Shown one piece after another: positions 1 to 12,227 of a stretch of 64,000 nucleotides of DNA (positions are counted from its first letter, which is position 1; every line of letters begins with the position of its first letter). Location: the NCBI GenBank assembly GCA_002007465.1, contig LNAC01000065.1:5528623-5592622 (forward strand), written 5' to 3'. Source of the stretch: Ailurus styani (taxonomy: Eukaryota; Chordata; Mammalia; Carnivora; Ailuridae). Under the pieces are notes generated by a model that saw only the letters and a program-made list of their open reading frames with translations, was not told the origin of the DNA and did no database searches. The translations under genes were made by a program, and so were the position numbers.

Positions 1-519
1 CTGTGGCAAGAAGGAGTATGGTGAGGAGAAGGGGGGACTGAGAGAAACCCAAAGTGGCAGGAGCTGAAAGGGAAGTGTAGTGAGAGATTTGACTGTGACA
101 GAGGTGTGGGACAGAGCCTGCAAGGCCTATGAGAGATATTAGGAAATTTTATTCAGAACCTTGTATGATAAAGCCATTGTCTCCCTCTGGGGCAGTGTTC
201 AGGTAGACTAACTGCTTATTTTAGAAGATATGGTCTTCCTAAGATCAAGGTTTCTAAAATATGATGCAAACCCACGACGTGTACAATATTTGCCTGTGTC
301 CCTCTGCATGACTCTCATGGGACTTGAGAGCCAGGGCAACCAATGTGACCATGAAGCTCATGCTGTTTGCTGTGTTGAGTAATGAAGTCCTTGAGAGCAC
401 TATGTGATTCTCACCGAAGGGTCTTATGTAGGCAAACCTAAATTGGCTCCCCAGCTTTGAGATTCCAAAACTGATTGGATGAACAGATATCCCAACATGG
501 TGAATTATAATAGGCAGTA
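1..519. other. Unique sequence, no gene recognised
   Basis: I see no splice-bounded coding exon or recognisable repeat in this stretch. The longest open frame (254-634, minus) starts inside a MIR and has no recognisable domain, so I treat it as chance. Confidence 0.5.
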
Positions 520-735
520 TGAAATTGTGGTTAAGAGCATGAACTCTGGAACCAAGCTGCCTAGGTTCACATCCAGGTTTTGTATGTATTATTTTCAGGA
601 GATGACTTAAACGCTTTGCTCTAATCTTTGTCACCTGTAAAATGGGAATAAGAACAAAAGCTGTCTCATAGGCAGTATTAAGTACATAAAGTGCTTAAAA
701 GAGTCCCTGGTAGCCAATCAGTACTAAATCAGTGG
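520..735 (+). repeat. MIR SINE, sense
   Basis: The order of MIR landmarks is visible: 'taagagcatgaactctgga', a degraded central core, 'cacctgtaaaatgggaata' and 'aagtgcttaaaagagtccctgg'. It is strongly diverged, as expected for this old mammalian family. Confidence 0.75.
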
Positions 736-1249
736 TAGTTATGTTGTATCATGGTGATCCGGGCTAGACAGAGTTCGTTGGACCAAAGGGCAGTTGTAAC
801 CCAGAGGAGGAATCAAACCCAGAAAGTTTGGGAGAGGCTCTGCCAACAAGTTAACATTCTTTCAAGAGAACTCAAGGACAAGGACAATATGTCAAAAGAA
901 ACACATTCAGCAAAAACCTGAAAGTTTGAAAATTAGCATGTCATAAAAACCAAGTACCAGTGTAACTGGGAGAGTGTGAGGCAGGGAGCAGCCAGAGGGG
1001 AGTGGAGGAAAGGGGTCTGTGCATCTCAAATTCTACCTTCCAGAGAGCAGTTTCCCTAATACATTGTCTCCTTGGCTTGAATTGTCTGGTCTTCTTTGCC
1101 TCCCATAATTTATATTCAGTTAAGTGTTTGCACCAATTTGTATGTGGAGATATAGTGCATCCCCTCCTTAATTTTTTAAACCTATCATTTAGAATACAGT
1201 CATTTACATACTTTTAAAATAGCCTACTAGGAAAATGAATAAAACACTA
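736..1249. other. Unique sequence, no gene recognised
   Basis: No repeat or coding signature was recognised. The short open frame at 1002-1217 (71 codons) has no domain or splice context. Confidence 0.45.
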
Positions 1250-3047
1250 TCAATAAACCTTATAGATAAAACTTGCAGATGAACCCACAATGAATATCAT
1301 TCTCAGTGCAGAAAACTGAGAGCTTTTCCCCTAAGGTCAGGAACATGACAGGTATGTCCATTATCACCATTGCTGTTCAACATAGTATGAGAAGTCCTAG
1401 CCTCAACAATCATACAACAAAAAGAAATAAAAGGCATCTGAATTGGCAAAGAAGAATTCAAACTCACTCTTTACAGATAATATGATATTTTATGTGGAAA
1501 CCCCAAAAGACTCCACCCCAGAACTGCTGGAACTCATACAGGAATTCAGTAAAGTGTCAGGATATAAAATCAATACACAGAAATCAGTTGCATTTCTATA
1601 CACCAACAACGAGACAGAAGAAAGAGAGATTAAGGATTCAATCCCATTTATAATTGCACCCCAAACCATAAGATACCTAGGAATAAATCAAACAAAGAGC
1701 AAAGAATCTGTACTCAGACAACTATAAAGTACTCATGAAAGAAATTGAGGAAGACACAAAGAAATGGAAAAATGTTCCATGCTCATGGATTGGAAGAACA
1801 AATATTGTGAAAATGTCTATGCTACCTGGAGCAATCTACACATTTAATTCAATCCCCTTCAAAATACCATCAATTTTTTTCAAAGAATAGAACAAATAAT
1901 CCTAAAATTTATATGGAACCAGAAAGACCCTGAATAGCCAGAGGAATGTTGAAATATAACACCAAAGCTGATGGCATAATATCCTGGACTTCAAGCTCTA
2001 TTACAAAGCTGTAATCATCAAGACAGTATGGTACTGGCACAGAAACAGAGACATAGACCAATGGAAGAGAATAGAGAACTCAGAAATGGACTCTCAACTC
2101 TATGGTCAGCTGATCTTCAGCAAAGCAGGAAAGAATATCCAATGGAAAAAAGTCTCTTCAACAAATGGTGTTGGGAAAATTGGACAGCCACATGCAGAAG
2201 AATGAAACTAGACCATTTCCTTACACCATACACAAAAACAGACTCAAAATGTATGAAAGACCTCAATGTGAGGCAGGAATCCATCAAAAGCCTTGAGGAG
2301 AACACATGCAGCAACCTCTTTAACCTCGACCACAGTAACTTCTTCCTAGACACATGGTCAAAGACAAGGGAAACAAGGGCAAAAATGAACCATTGGGACT
2401 TCATCAAGATAAAAAGCTTTTGCACAGCAAAGGAAACAGCCCATAAAGCCAAAAAAATGACTTACAGAAGTGAGAAGGTATTTGCAAATGACATATTAGA
2501 TAAAAGGCTAGTATCCAAAATATAGAAAAAACTTATCAACCCAAGGAACAAATAATTCAATCAAGAAATGGGCAGAAGACATGAACAGACATTTCTGTGA
2601 AGAAGACATCCAAATGGCTAACAGACATATGAAAAAGTGCTCAACATCACTCAGCATCAGGGAAATACAAATCAAAACCACAATGAGATACCACTTAACA
2701 CCAGTCAGAATCGCTAAAATTAACAAGTCAGGAAATGACGGATGTCGGCAAGGATGTGAAGAAAGGGGAACCCTCCTACAGTGTTGATAGGAATGCAAGC
2801 TGGTGCAGGCACTCTGGAGAACAGTATGGAGGTTCTTCAAAAAGTTGAAAATAGAGCTACCCTATGACCCAGCAACTGAACTACTGGGTATCTACCCTAA
2901 AGATACAAATGCAATGATCCAAAGGGGCACATGCACCCGAATGTTTATAGCAGCAATGTCCACAACAATGTCCAAACTATGGGAAGAGCCTAGATGTCCA
3001 TCAATAGATGAATGGATAAAGAAGATGTGGTGTGTGTGTGTGTGTGT

Positions 3048-3090
<43 letters not shown>

Positions 3091-3495
3091 AATAGTATGC
3101 AACCATCAAAAAAGAAATCTTGCCATTTGCAACAAAGTGAATGGAACTAGAGGGTATTATGCTAAGCAAAATAAGTCAATCAGAGAAAGACAATTATCAT
3201 ACAACCTCACTGATATGTGGAATTTGAGAAACAAGGCAGAGGATCATAGGGAAAGAGAGGAAAAAATGAAACAAGAAGAAACCAGAGAGGGAGGCCAACC
3301 ATAAGAGACTCTTAATCTCAGGAAACAAACTTGAGGGTTGCTGGAGTGGAGGGGGATAGGAGGGATGGGATGGCTGGGTGATGGACACTGGGGAGGTTAT
3401 GTGTTGTGGTGAGCACTGTGAATTGTGTAAGACTGATGAATCACAGACCTCGACCCCTGAAATAAGTAATACATTGTGTGTTAAGAATTAAACAA
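1250..3495 (+). mobile_element. 5'-truncated carnivore LINE-1 (ORF2 3' half plus 3' UTR)
   Basis: The element begins inside the ORF2 reverse-transcriptase region and runs to the 3' UTR. ORF2 remnants lie in different frames: 1443-1727, 2028-2525, 2581-2787 and 2803-3150. The catalytic FADD box reads FTDN in the 1443 fragment, so even the parent frame could not be active. The C-terminal part (lysine-rich, WKTGCS-like segment to the MEYYAAIKK-type end) is recognisable, followed by the G-rich 3' UTR and an A-rich end. Frameshifts and stops are frequent. A TG/CA microsatellite interrupts the C-terminal codons. Confidence 0.9.
3031..3088. repeat. Self-complementary (TG)n-(CA)n microsatellite inside L1
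   Basis: About ten TG units (3031-3049) pass directly into about nineteen CA units (3051-3088). The TG arm can pair with the CA arm, so the tract could fold into a hairpin. It lies at the ORF2 position normally read as 'gtgtatacacaatggaat'. Confidence 0.95.
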
Positions 3496-3499
3496 AACA

Positions 3500-3660
3500 T
3501 AGGGGTAGGGTGGATGGGTTATGGACATTGGGGAGGGTTTGTGCTTTGGTGAATGCTGTGAAAGATGTAAGCCTGATGATTCACAGACCTGTACCCCTTG
3601 GGCAAAGAATAAAAATAAAATTAAAAAAAAAGATTTAAAACAAAAAAACAAAAAACAAAC
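3500..3660 (+). mobile_element. Short 3' tail of a young-type LINE-1
   Basis: The segment from 'gggtagggtggatgggtta' to 'cagacctgtaccc' followed by an A-rich run is nearly identical to the 3' ends at 10990-11150 and 36430-36562. Only the last ~120 bases plus the tail were copied, directly after the end of the preceding L1. Confidence 0.85.
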
Positions 3661-5575
3661 AAACCCTGAGTACGCAGGAATAAATTTAATCAAGGGGACA
3701 AAAGATCTACCTGTACAATACACTAAGAACTATAAGATACTGATGAAAGAAATTGAAAAAGACACAAAATAAATAGATATTTTATGCACATGGATTGGCA
3801 GAAATAATATTGTCAAAATGTCCATATTACTCAAAGCAATCTATGGATGCAAAGTGAACTCTATCAAAATTCCACTGGCATTTTTTCAGAGAAATAGACA
3901 AAAACAGTTCAAAACTTTGTATGGAACCACAGAAGACTCCAAAAGCCAAAGCAATCTTGAAAATGAAAAACAACGCTGGGGATATCATGCTTCCTGATTT
4001 CAATCTATATTGCAAACCTATAGTAGTCAAAACAGTATGGCATTGGCATAAAAACACAGACATCCAGATCAACAGAAGAGCCCAGAGAGCCCAGAAATAA
4101 ACCCACACATATACTGCCAATTAATTTATGACAAAAGAGCCAAGGATATACAATGGGGAGAGGGTAATCTCTTTAATAAATGGTAATGAGAAAATTGGAC
4201 AGTCACATGCAAATGAATGAAACCGAGTCACTATCTTACATCATAAACAAAAACCCAACTCAGAATGGATTAAAGACTTGAACATAATGCTTAAAACTAT
4301 AAATCTTAACTGAAAACATAGGGAATAAGCTCCTTCACCCTGGTCTTGATAATGCCAGAAGCAAAGGCAACAAGAGCAAAAATAAACAAGTGGGACTATA
4401 TCAAAATAAAAAGTTTCTTCATCGAAAGCCATCAAAATATTATAGACAACCTATGGAGTGGGAGAAAATATTTACAAATAATATATCCAATAGGGGGTTA
4501 ATATTCAAAATATATGAAGAACTCCTACAACTTAACAGCAAAATAACAATCTGATTTAAAAATGGGCTGAGGAACTAAATAGACATTTTTTCAAACAAGA
4601 CAGCCAAATGACCAATAGGTACATGAAAAGGTGGTCAACATCACTAATCATCAGAGAAATGCAAATCAAAAGCATAATGAGATATTTCACACCTGTTTCA
4701 ATGCCTAACATCTAAAAGATAATGGATAGTAAATGCTGGCTAGGATGGGGAGAAAATGGAACCCTTGTGCACTGCTGGTGGGAATATAAACTGGTAAAGT
4801 CAGTTTAAAAACAGTATGGAGATTCCTCAAAAAATTAAAAATAGAACTACCATATGATTGAGCAAATCTCCTTCTGGGTATTTATCTGAAGAAAATGAAA
4901 TAACAGTCTCAAAAAGATATCTGCACTCCATGTTCACTGCAGTATTATTTATCATACCCAAAACACGCAAACAACCTAAGCATTCATCAATGGATGAGTG
5001 GGTAAAGAAACACATACACACATGTGCGCATGTGCACACACACATGTGCACGTGTGCACACACACACACTGGACTATTTTTCAGCCACAAAAAAAGAAAA
5101 TCCTGCCATTTACGACAACATAGATCAACCTCAAGGGCAGGTGAAATAAGTTAGAAGAGAGAGGGAAAATACTGTATGATGTCACTTACACGTGGAATCT
5201 ACAAAATCTGAACTCATAGATACAGAGAACAGATTGGTCATTGCTAGAGGTGGGGATGGGGTGGTGAAGGAAATGTGTGAAGGTGCCTTCCGGTTATATG
5301 ATAAGTAAGTCCTGGGAGGTAATGTACAGCATGGTGACAGTTAACAATAATGTATTGTACGCTTTAAAGTTGCTAAAGGAGAAGATCTTCAAAGTTCTTA
5401 TTAGAGGAAAAAAATGTGTAACTATGTGAGGTGACTGATGTTAACTAAACTTATTGTGGTACTCATTTTGCAATATGTATATCTATCACATTTTATGTTG
5501 TGCTAATACCTTGGACTAATATTATGTCATATATCAATTATATCTCAGTAAAACTGGAAAAAGAAAAGTAAAAAA
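3661..5575 (+). mobile_element. Older LINE-1 ORF2 3' half plus 3' UTR
   Basis: This is a second, more diverged L1. It starts within ORF2, near the region 'caggaataaatttaatcaag', and keeps the C-terminal ORF2 region ('gggtaaagaaacacatac...' corresponds to the DEWVKKH segment at 4858-5154). The 3' UTR ends near 'tctcagtaaaactgg' at about 5558. All frames are broken. The 3' UTR differs from that of the carnivore-type L1s here, which fits an older mammalian L1M subfamily (inference). Confidence 0.85.
5011..5069. repeat. Imperfect CA/TG-rich tract inside older L1
   Basis: Alternating ACACA, TGTGCGCATGTG and TGTGCACGTGTG blocks make an imperfectly palindromic purine-pyrimidine tract. It sits at the same ORF2 position as the tracts at 3031 and 10711. 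Confidence 0.9.
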
Positions 5576-5772
5576 TGGGCGCCGGGGTGGCTCAGTCTTT
5601 AGGCGTCTGTCTTCAGCTCGAGTCATGATCCCAGAGTTCTGGGATCAAGCCCCACGTCAGGCTCCCTGCTTAGCGGGAGGCCTGCTTCTCCCTCTCCCAC
5701 TCCCCCTGCTTGTATTCCCTCTTTCACTGTCTCTCTCTCTATCAAATAAATAAATAAAATCTTAAAAAAGAA
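5576..5772 (+). mobile_element. Can-SINE, sense
   Basis: It shows the tRNA-derived head 'gcgccggggtggctcag', the CT-rich middle and the tail 'atcaaataaataaataaaat' followed by A-rich sequence. It lies immediately after the older L1. Confidence 0.93.
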
Positions 5773-5949
5773 CAGAAAAGAAAAGGAAAAGGGAAAACCT
5801 TACAGATGAAAGTAACTGAATAGATGATAAAAAATGAGAACAGATGGGGTGGTCTTTTACTCAAAGTAAAACATACAAAAACAAAACAAGAACAAAAACA
5901 AAAACACAAAGTAAAACATAAAGAAACAGGATCTGGAGTTTCAGCAAGG

Positions 5950-6130
5950 TTAGTGAACAGATGGCTGGCCCCAATGCTATTATTAAATAGTTGTAGCTCC
6001 TTTTGCAAGTTTTGGATCTCCAGTGTTTGCATCTGCAAAATGGGATCATAATTTCCTATTCTCTAAAAATATCACCCAGTTATTAAGGGCATCAAATGAT
6101 ATCAAATACTTTGTAAAGCACATTAAAATG
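5950..6130 (+). repeat. MIR SINE, sense, diverged
   Basis: MIR 3' landmarks are seen ('ctgcaaaatgggatcataat', 'ttgtaaagcacattaaaa'). The 5' half is poorly preserved. Confidence 0.5.
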
Positions 6131-6284
6131 CTTTGAAAAAACAGCACGAGGTCTTTGTGGCTGAGAGGAGTGAGCAAGAAGGAACGGCAAGGGAAGTGGT
6201 CCTAGAGGGAGGCCTTTTAAGCCTGAGGGGAAATAACTAGAATTTAAGATGTATTCTGAGGAAGGTAAGGCATTATTTACCATT

Positions 6285-6600
6285 AGCTGCAACAGTGCTG
6301 TATAACAAACCACCTCAAAACTCAGTTGTGTACAACAAAAAACGTTTTTTCCTTGTTCACATATCTGTGGGTTGGCTGGTTTGGCTCCGGGATTCAGGTG
6401 GGGTTCCAGTCTGTTTCACCTACTTCTCATCCTCCTTTAACACTGAAGACATGCACAACTCCACACTCACACTTCAAGAACTCTGTTCACATCTCTTTGC
6501 TAAAAGCAAGTCCCTCATCCTTGTTACAGGGTAGAGACATCGACACTGCCTTTAATGGAAGCAACTGCAAACCCACACTGCAAAGGGTATGAGTAAAGGG
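6285..6600 (+). repeat. Ancient interspersed repeat, family unresolved
   Basis: The phrase 'gctgtataacaaaccacctc' and the following 'ctgtgggttggctggtttgg' recur in diverged form at 49130-49320. This looks like an old DNA-transposon-like repeat, but I cannot name the family. Confidence 0.45.
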
Positions 6601-6954
6601 AAGAGTAAGGAATTGGGGACATTAAATCCACCTCCCATATCTAAGGAACTGTTGGGGGTTTTGTGGAAAAGGGATATGATTTACCTACATTTTAAAAGAA
6701 CTGCTCTAAGTGCTCTGGGAAGAACAGATTCTAGGGGGACGAAAGATATCTGTTAGGAGGCTATTGTTAAACGTTGCTATTGTCAGATTTTAAATTTGCT
6801 TTCACACTCAGTTAGGTGCAAAATGCTCTCATGCTCATTATTAATTTGATTTTTATTATGAGCCTAAACAGCAAAAGGCAGAAAAGATCATTCAAGTTAT
6901 ACTTATTGGTTCTTGTTGTTGTCGTGTTTGCTTTGGTTTTGGTGAGGGAGTAAA

Positions 6955-7210
6955 TCAGAGCTGTTCTGAGCACAGATTCTGAAGTCTGACATACCTAGGT
7001 TGTGAACCACAGCTCTCCCAGTTAATAGCAACGTAGGTAAATTACTTGACTTTTGTGCACTTTGTTTTTCTTTTCTGTACAAAGAAATTAATAATAATAA
7101 TGCCTCCTCACTCAGGTGTTGGTAAGAAAATCCGATGGAATAGTGTCTGCAAAGTACCATCTCAGTGCTTGGCTCATAACAAGCAATTAACACATACTAG
7201 TTGTTACTAT
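6955..7210 (+). repeat. MIR SINE, sense
   Basis: The stretch shows 'cagattctgaagtctgaca', 'gtaaattacttgac' and 'cagtgcttggctcataacaa', in the order expected for a MIR. Confidence 0.7.
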
Positions 7211-7390
7211 AATATATTTATACTTCAATATTCAGCATTATTTTAGTCAAATTACAGACAGTAAAAAACTATAGTAAAGATGGTCACATTATCATAACTG
7301 TATCACAGACCAGTTCTCGATAGTTTTAGAAACAGTTCAATTATGAAATCATTTCAGAGCATTAATAAATCTGTAGATGAAGACAAAACT

Positions 7391-7593
7391 GGGTGCCTGG
7401 GTGGCTCAGTGGGTTAAAGCCTCTGCTTTCGGCTCAGGTCATGATCTCAGCGTCCTGGGATCGAGGCCCGCATTGGGCTCTCTGCTCAGCGGGGAGCCTG
7501 CTTCCTCCTCTCCCTGTCTCTCTGCCTGCCTCTCTGCCTACTTGTAATCTCTCTCTCTGTGTCAAATAAATAAATAAAATCTTTAAAAAAAAA
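7391..7593 (+). mobile_element. Can-SINE, sense, with target-site duplication
   Basis: This is a nearly full-length copy: head 'gggtgcctgggtggctcag', CT-rich middle, tail AAATAAATAAATAAAATCT plus A-run. A perfect 10-bp duplication, agacaaaact, flanks it at 7381-7390 and 7594-7603. It appears young. Confidence 0.95.
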
Positions 7594-7777
7594 AGACAAA
7601 ACTAAATGAGTTAATATCTGTCTCTACAACATTATAGTATAAAAGAGAATATACTTTTCCATTTGAGGTTGAGACTATCATTATTCTTTGTTGAAGCTCC
7701 TTCCTTGCAAGATATAGGCTTGTTTGGTTTGCAAAAGAATGAGCTTTAGAGGGGTGACTGGGCAGCTGTCAAACCAG

Positions 7778-7890
7778 GAAAAAAAAAAAAGGAAAGTAAG
7801 GAAGTAAGAAAAGAAGAAAGGAAGATGGAAGGAAGGAAGGAAGGAAGGAAAGAAGGAAGGAAGAAAAGAAAAAAGGAAAGAAAGAGAGAC
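7778..7890. repeat. (GGAA)n/(GAAA)n purine tract
   Basis: An almost pure A/G strand of imperfect GGAA, GGAAA and GAAA units. The reverse-strand open frame across it is rich in Phe, Leu and Ser only because of the repeat. Confidence 0.95.
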
Positions 7891-8189
7891 CCAGCCAAAA
7901 CCAAACTAGTTTCCTGGAGAAATAATATCAAAACTTGAAGTGATCTGATTATACAGATAAATCAATGGAAATGAGACAAGGTATACTCCAGTTATGTAAT
8001 CTTCAAATTGCTACCTGTCATTGAGCAATATAAGTGGGGTTGCACAGGCAGAATGGGAAAAGGAATCCAAGTTACCCATTGTGTATGCACTTTCTGTTCC
8101 CTGGATGGGAATTATCAGCCAAAGGGGGATTTCGACCATCTTCCTGTCTTCTTCCATTATAAAGTATAAAGAAAAGTATTTGAATTTTT

Positions 8190-8295
8190 TGAAAGATTTA
8201 CCCATTTATTTTACAGACAGAGAGAGCAAAAACAAGCAGGACAAGGAGCAGAGGGGGCAAGAGAATCTCAAGCAGTCTCCCCAGGCACCCCAGGC
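8190..8295 (-). mobile_element. Degraded Can-SINE, antisense
   Basis: Residual features are 'gaaagatttacccatttatt', an AG-rich body, 'gagaatctcaagcagtctcc' and 'ccccaggcacccc'. The central part is deleted. Confidence 0.65.
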
Positions 8296-8544
8296 ATTTG
8301 CATTTTTAAAAGTTCAATAAATATTTGTTGAAAAGCCTGATACTGCGTGAGGTGCTAGGAAGCAAGTACAGGATTACTGCCCTGGTGGGGTTCCCAGGGT
8401 AGAGGGAACCACAAACAGGAAGGTCAGCCTGAGTCCAAAGCTGTGCTTTTTGGGTAGGGGAGTCTATGAGAACACTTTACCTAATCATAGCTTGAAAACA
8501 CCATATATATCTTCAAATCAGTGTATAGTATTAAATTAATTTAC

Positions 8545-8765
8545 CAGGAAGCTTTAGGGTGTGATGAAAGGAAAACAGGTTTTAGAGTCAGGAAGACTCA
8601 GCTTTAAATCTCCTCTGCACTTACTAGCTGTGTTACTTGGAGATCTAACTTCTGAGACTCAGTTTCCTTATTGCTAGCATGAGGACAATAACAGCATTTG
8701 TTCTATGGGATAATTATGAGAATTGAGGAGATAAAGTATCCAGACTATGGGAAGTGTTCAGTAGA
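8545..8765 (+). repeat. MIR SINE, sense
   Basis: MIR landmarks are clear: 'ttagagtcaggaagactcag', 'gcacttactagctgtgttac', 'ctgagactcagtttcc' and a final 'ggataattatgagaattgag'. Confidence 0.8.
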
Positions 8766-8898
8766 GGAGAGCTGTCAGATATGAATGCATTACTGACTTA
8801 GAGTAGTGGAGAACACTAGGTGTTACTGCCAGCGAGTGTTGGTCAGTGCAATATTAATGAATTAGCTGTGTGACCTTGAGTCAATTACTTAATCTTTC

Positions 8899-8926
8899 TT
8901 TTTTTAAGATTTATTTATTTGTTTGA
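8899..8926 (-). mobile_element. Can-SINE, antisense, left piece split by L1
   Basis: The antisense tail 'tttttttaagatttatttat' is interrupted by an L1 and resumes at about 12020. The host duplication 'tacttaatctttct' is seen before this piece (8886-8899) and after the right piece (12232-12245). Confidence 0.85.
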
Positions 8927-10680
8927 TAATACCTATTCTCCTGAAGTTGTTTCAAAAAATAGAAACAGAAGGAAAACTTCCAAAGTCATTCTATGAGGCC
9001 AGCATTACCTTGATCCAAAAATGAGGCAAACACCCCATCAAAAAAGAGGATTACAGACCAATATCCCTGAGGAATATGGACACCAAAATTTTCAACAAGA
9101 TCCCATCTAATAGGAACCAACAGTACATTAGAAGGATTATCCATCATGACCAGGCGGGATGTATCCCTAGGATGCAAGGGACGTTCAACATTCGTAAATC
9201 AATCAATGTGATAGAACACATAAATAAGAGAAGATACAAGAACCACATGATCCTCTCAATTGATGCAGAAAAAGCATTTGACAAAATACAGCATCCTTTC
9301 CTGATTAAGACTCTTCAGAGTATAGGGATAGAGGGAACATTCCTCAATTTCATAAAGACCACCTATGAAAAGCCCACAGCTACATCATTCTCAATGAGGA
9401 AAAGCTGAGAACCTTTCCTTTAAGATCAGGAACATGACAAGGATGCCCATTCTCACCACTATTGTTCAACATAGTACTGGAAGTCCTCACAAGAGCAATC
9501 AGACAACAACAAAAAAATAAAATTTATTCAAACTGGCAAAGAAGAAGTCAAACTCTCTTTCTTTACAGATGACATGATACTTTATGTGGAAAACCTGAAA
9601 GACTCTACCTCCAAATTACTGGAACTCATGCAGCAATTCAGTAATGTGACAGGAGATAAAATCAATGCACAGAAATCAGTTGCTTTCCTATACACTAACA
9701 ATCTAACAGTAGAAAGAGAAATTAGGGAACCGATTCCATTTACAATAGCACCAAAAACCTTAAGATACCTTAGAATAAACCTAGCCAAAGAGGTAAAGTA
9801 TACTCTAGAAACTACAGAACACTTTTGAAGGAAAATTGAAGAAGACACAAAAAGATGGGAAAACATTCCCCGCTCATGGATAGGAAGAATAAACACTGTT
9901 AAAATGTCTATGCTGCCCACAGCAATCTATATTTTCAATGCCATCTCAATTATAATACCAAAGGGATTTTTCAAAGTGCTGGAATAAGCAATCCTAAAAT
10001 TTATATGGAAACAGAAAAGACCCTGAATATCCAAGGAGATGTTGAAAAAGAAATACAAAGCTGGGAGCATCACACTGTCTGATTTCAAGCTATATTACAA
10101 AGCTGTGATCACCAAGACAGAATTGTACTGGCACAAAAACAGACATATAGATCAATGGAACAGAATAGTGAGCCCAGATATGGACCCTCAACTCTATGGT
10201 CAAATAATCTTTGACAAAGCAGGAAAAATATCCAATAGAAGACAGTCTCTTCAATAAATGATGCTAGGAAAATTGGACAGCTATATACAGAAGAATGAAA
10301 CTTGACCATTCTCTTACACCATACACAAAGATAAACTCTAAATGGGTGAAAGACCTCAATGTCAGGCAGGAATCCATCAAAATCCTAGAGAAGAACATAG
10401 GCAGTAACCTTTTCGACATTGGACACAGCAATTTCTTTCAAGACATGTCTCCAAAGGCAAGGGAAACAAAAGCAAAAATGAACTTTTGGGACTTCATCAA
10501 GAAAAAAAGCTTCTGCACAGCAAAGGAAATAGTCAACAAAACATAGAGGCAACCCACAGAATGGGAGAAAGATATTTGCAAATGACACTATAGATAAAGG
10601 GTTGGTATCCAAGATCTATAAAGAAGTTCTCAAACTCAATACCCAAAAAACAAATTATCAAGTCAAGAAATTGGCAGAAA

Positions 10681-11148
10681 TCAACAGATGAATGGATAAA
10701 GAAGATGTGGTGTGTATACACACACACACACACACACAATGGAATACTATGCAGCTATCAAAAGAAACGAAATCTTGCCATTTGCAATGATGTGATGGAA
10801 CTAGAGGGTATTATGCTGAGTGAAATAAATCAATCAGAGAAAGACAATTATCATATGATCTGTCTGATATGAGGAACCTGAAGGTCAGGGTGGGGGATCG
10901 TGGGGGGTAGGGAGGGAAAAATAATGAAACAAGATGGGATGGGGAAGGAGACAAACCATAAGAGACTCCTAATCTCACAAAACAACCTGAGGGTTACTGG
11001 GGGGTGGGAGGGTAGGGATAGGGTGGATGGGTTATGGACATTGGGGAGGGTTTGTGCTTTGGTGAATGCTGTGAAAGGTGTAAGCCTGATGATTCACAGA
11101 CCTGTACCCCTGGGGCAAATAATAAAAAAAAAAAGAAAAAAGAAAAAT
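10681..11148 (+). mobile_element. Young LINE-1 3' end nested in the older L1
   Basis: The ORF2 C-terminus, G-rich 3' UTR and A-rich tail interrupt the host L1 in the phrase 'gaaatgggcagaagac'. A near-perfect duplication (gaaattggcagaa before, gaaatgggcagaa after) flanks it. Its 3' UTR is almost identical to the copy at 36244-36562. Confidence 0.88.
10711..10738. repeat. TG-TA-(CA)n microsatellite inside nested L1
   Basis: The sequence is tgtgtata followed by about ten CA units. It is the third tract at this ORF2 position in the window. Confidence 0.93.
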
Positions 11149-12019
11149 GAAATGGGCAGAAGACATGAACAGACACTTCTCCAAAGAAGACATAGGAATG
11201 GCTAACAGACACATGAAAAAGTGTTCAACATCATTAGGCGTCATGGAAATTCAAATCAAAACCACATTGAGATACCACCTTACATCAGTTAGAATGGCAA
11301 AAACTGACAAGAAACAACAAATGTTGGAGAGATTGTGGAGAAAGGGGAATCCTCTTCCACTGTGGGAATGCAAGTTGATATAGCCACTTTGGAAAACAGT
11401 GTGGAGGTTCCTCAAAAAGTTAAAAATAGAGCTACCCTATGACCCAGAAATTGCACTACTGGGTATTTATCCCAAAGATACAGATGTAGTGAAAAGAAGG
11501 GTCATATGCATCCCAGTGTTCATAGCAGCAATGACCACAATAGCCAAACTGTGGAAAGAGGCTAGATGCCCTTTAACAGATGAATGGAATAAGAAGATAT
11601 GGTCCATAGATACAATGAAACATTACTCAACCACCAGAAAGGATGAATACTCAACATTTCCATCAACATGGATGGAACTAGAGGAGATTATGCTAAGTGA
11701 AATAACAGAGAAAGACAATTATCATATGGTTTCACTTATTTGTAGAACATAAGGAATAGCATGAAAGGTATTAGGGGAAGGAAGGGGAAAATGAAGGGGA
11801 AATCAGAGGGGGAGATGAACCATGAGAGACTATGGACTCTGGGAAACAAACTGGGGGTTTTAGAGGGGAGGGAGTTGGGGGGATGAGTGAGCCCAGTGAT
11901 CGGTATTAAGGAGGACACCTATAGCATGGAGCATTGGGTGTTATGTGCAAACAACGAATCATGGAACATTACATCAAAAACGAATGATGCACTGTATGGT
12001 GACTAACATAACATAAAAA

Positions 12020-12227
12020 TTATTTTTAAAAGATTTATTTATTTATTTATTTGAGAAAGAGAGAGAACACATGTGTGTGGGAGCATGTGCATGAGCAGGG
12101 GGAGGGGCAGGAGGAGCAGGGGAGCACACTCCCCGGGCATCACAGAGCCCCATGCGGGGCTCCAACTCGAGACCCTGAGATCATGACCTAAGCCGAAACT
12201 GAGACAACTGAGCAACCCAGGGGCCCC
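12020..12227 (-). mobile_element. Can-SINE, antisense, right piece
   Basis: The SINE resumes with 'aagatttatttatttattta', an AG-rich body containing 'cacatgtgtgtgggagcatg', and ends in 'acccaggggcccc'. It continues the piece at 8899-8926. Confidence 0.9.

Larger units (their letters stand above)
8927..12018 (+). mobile_element. 5'-truncated carnivore LINE-1, inserted in a SINE and itself interrupted
   Basis: The element begins in the reverse-transcriptase domain. The frame at 9076-9408 keeps [10 protein letters not shown] (catalytic motif A), and 9563-9600 keeps [11 protein letters not shown], in which the second catalytic motif has Thr in place of Ala. Further ORF2 pieces follow at 10039-10546 and, after a nested insertion (10681-11148), at 11149-11752. 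The 3' UTR ends at 'ctaacataacataaaaat'. Copies of 'aagatttatttattt' on both sides mark its own target duplication in the SINE. Confidence 0.9.

Noticed and set aside
3032..3304. His/Thr- and Cys/Val-repeat peptides on both strands
   Set aside because: Produced by reading through TG/CA microsatellites.
7391..7470. tRNA-like A and B box sequences in SINE heads
   Set aside because: These are the tRNA-derived heads of Can-SINEs, not tRNA genes; no complete cloverleaf is present.
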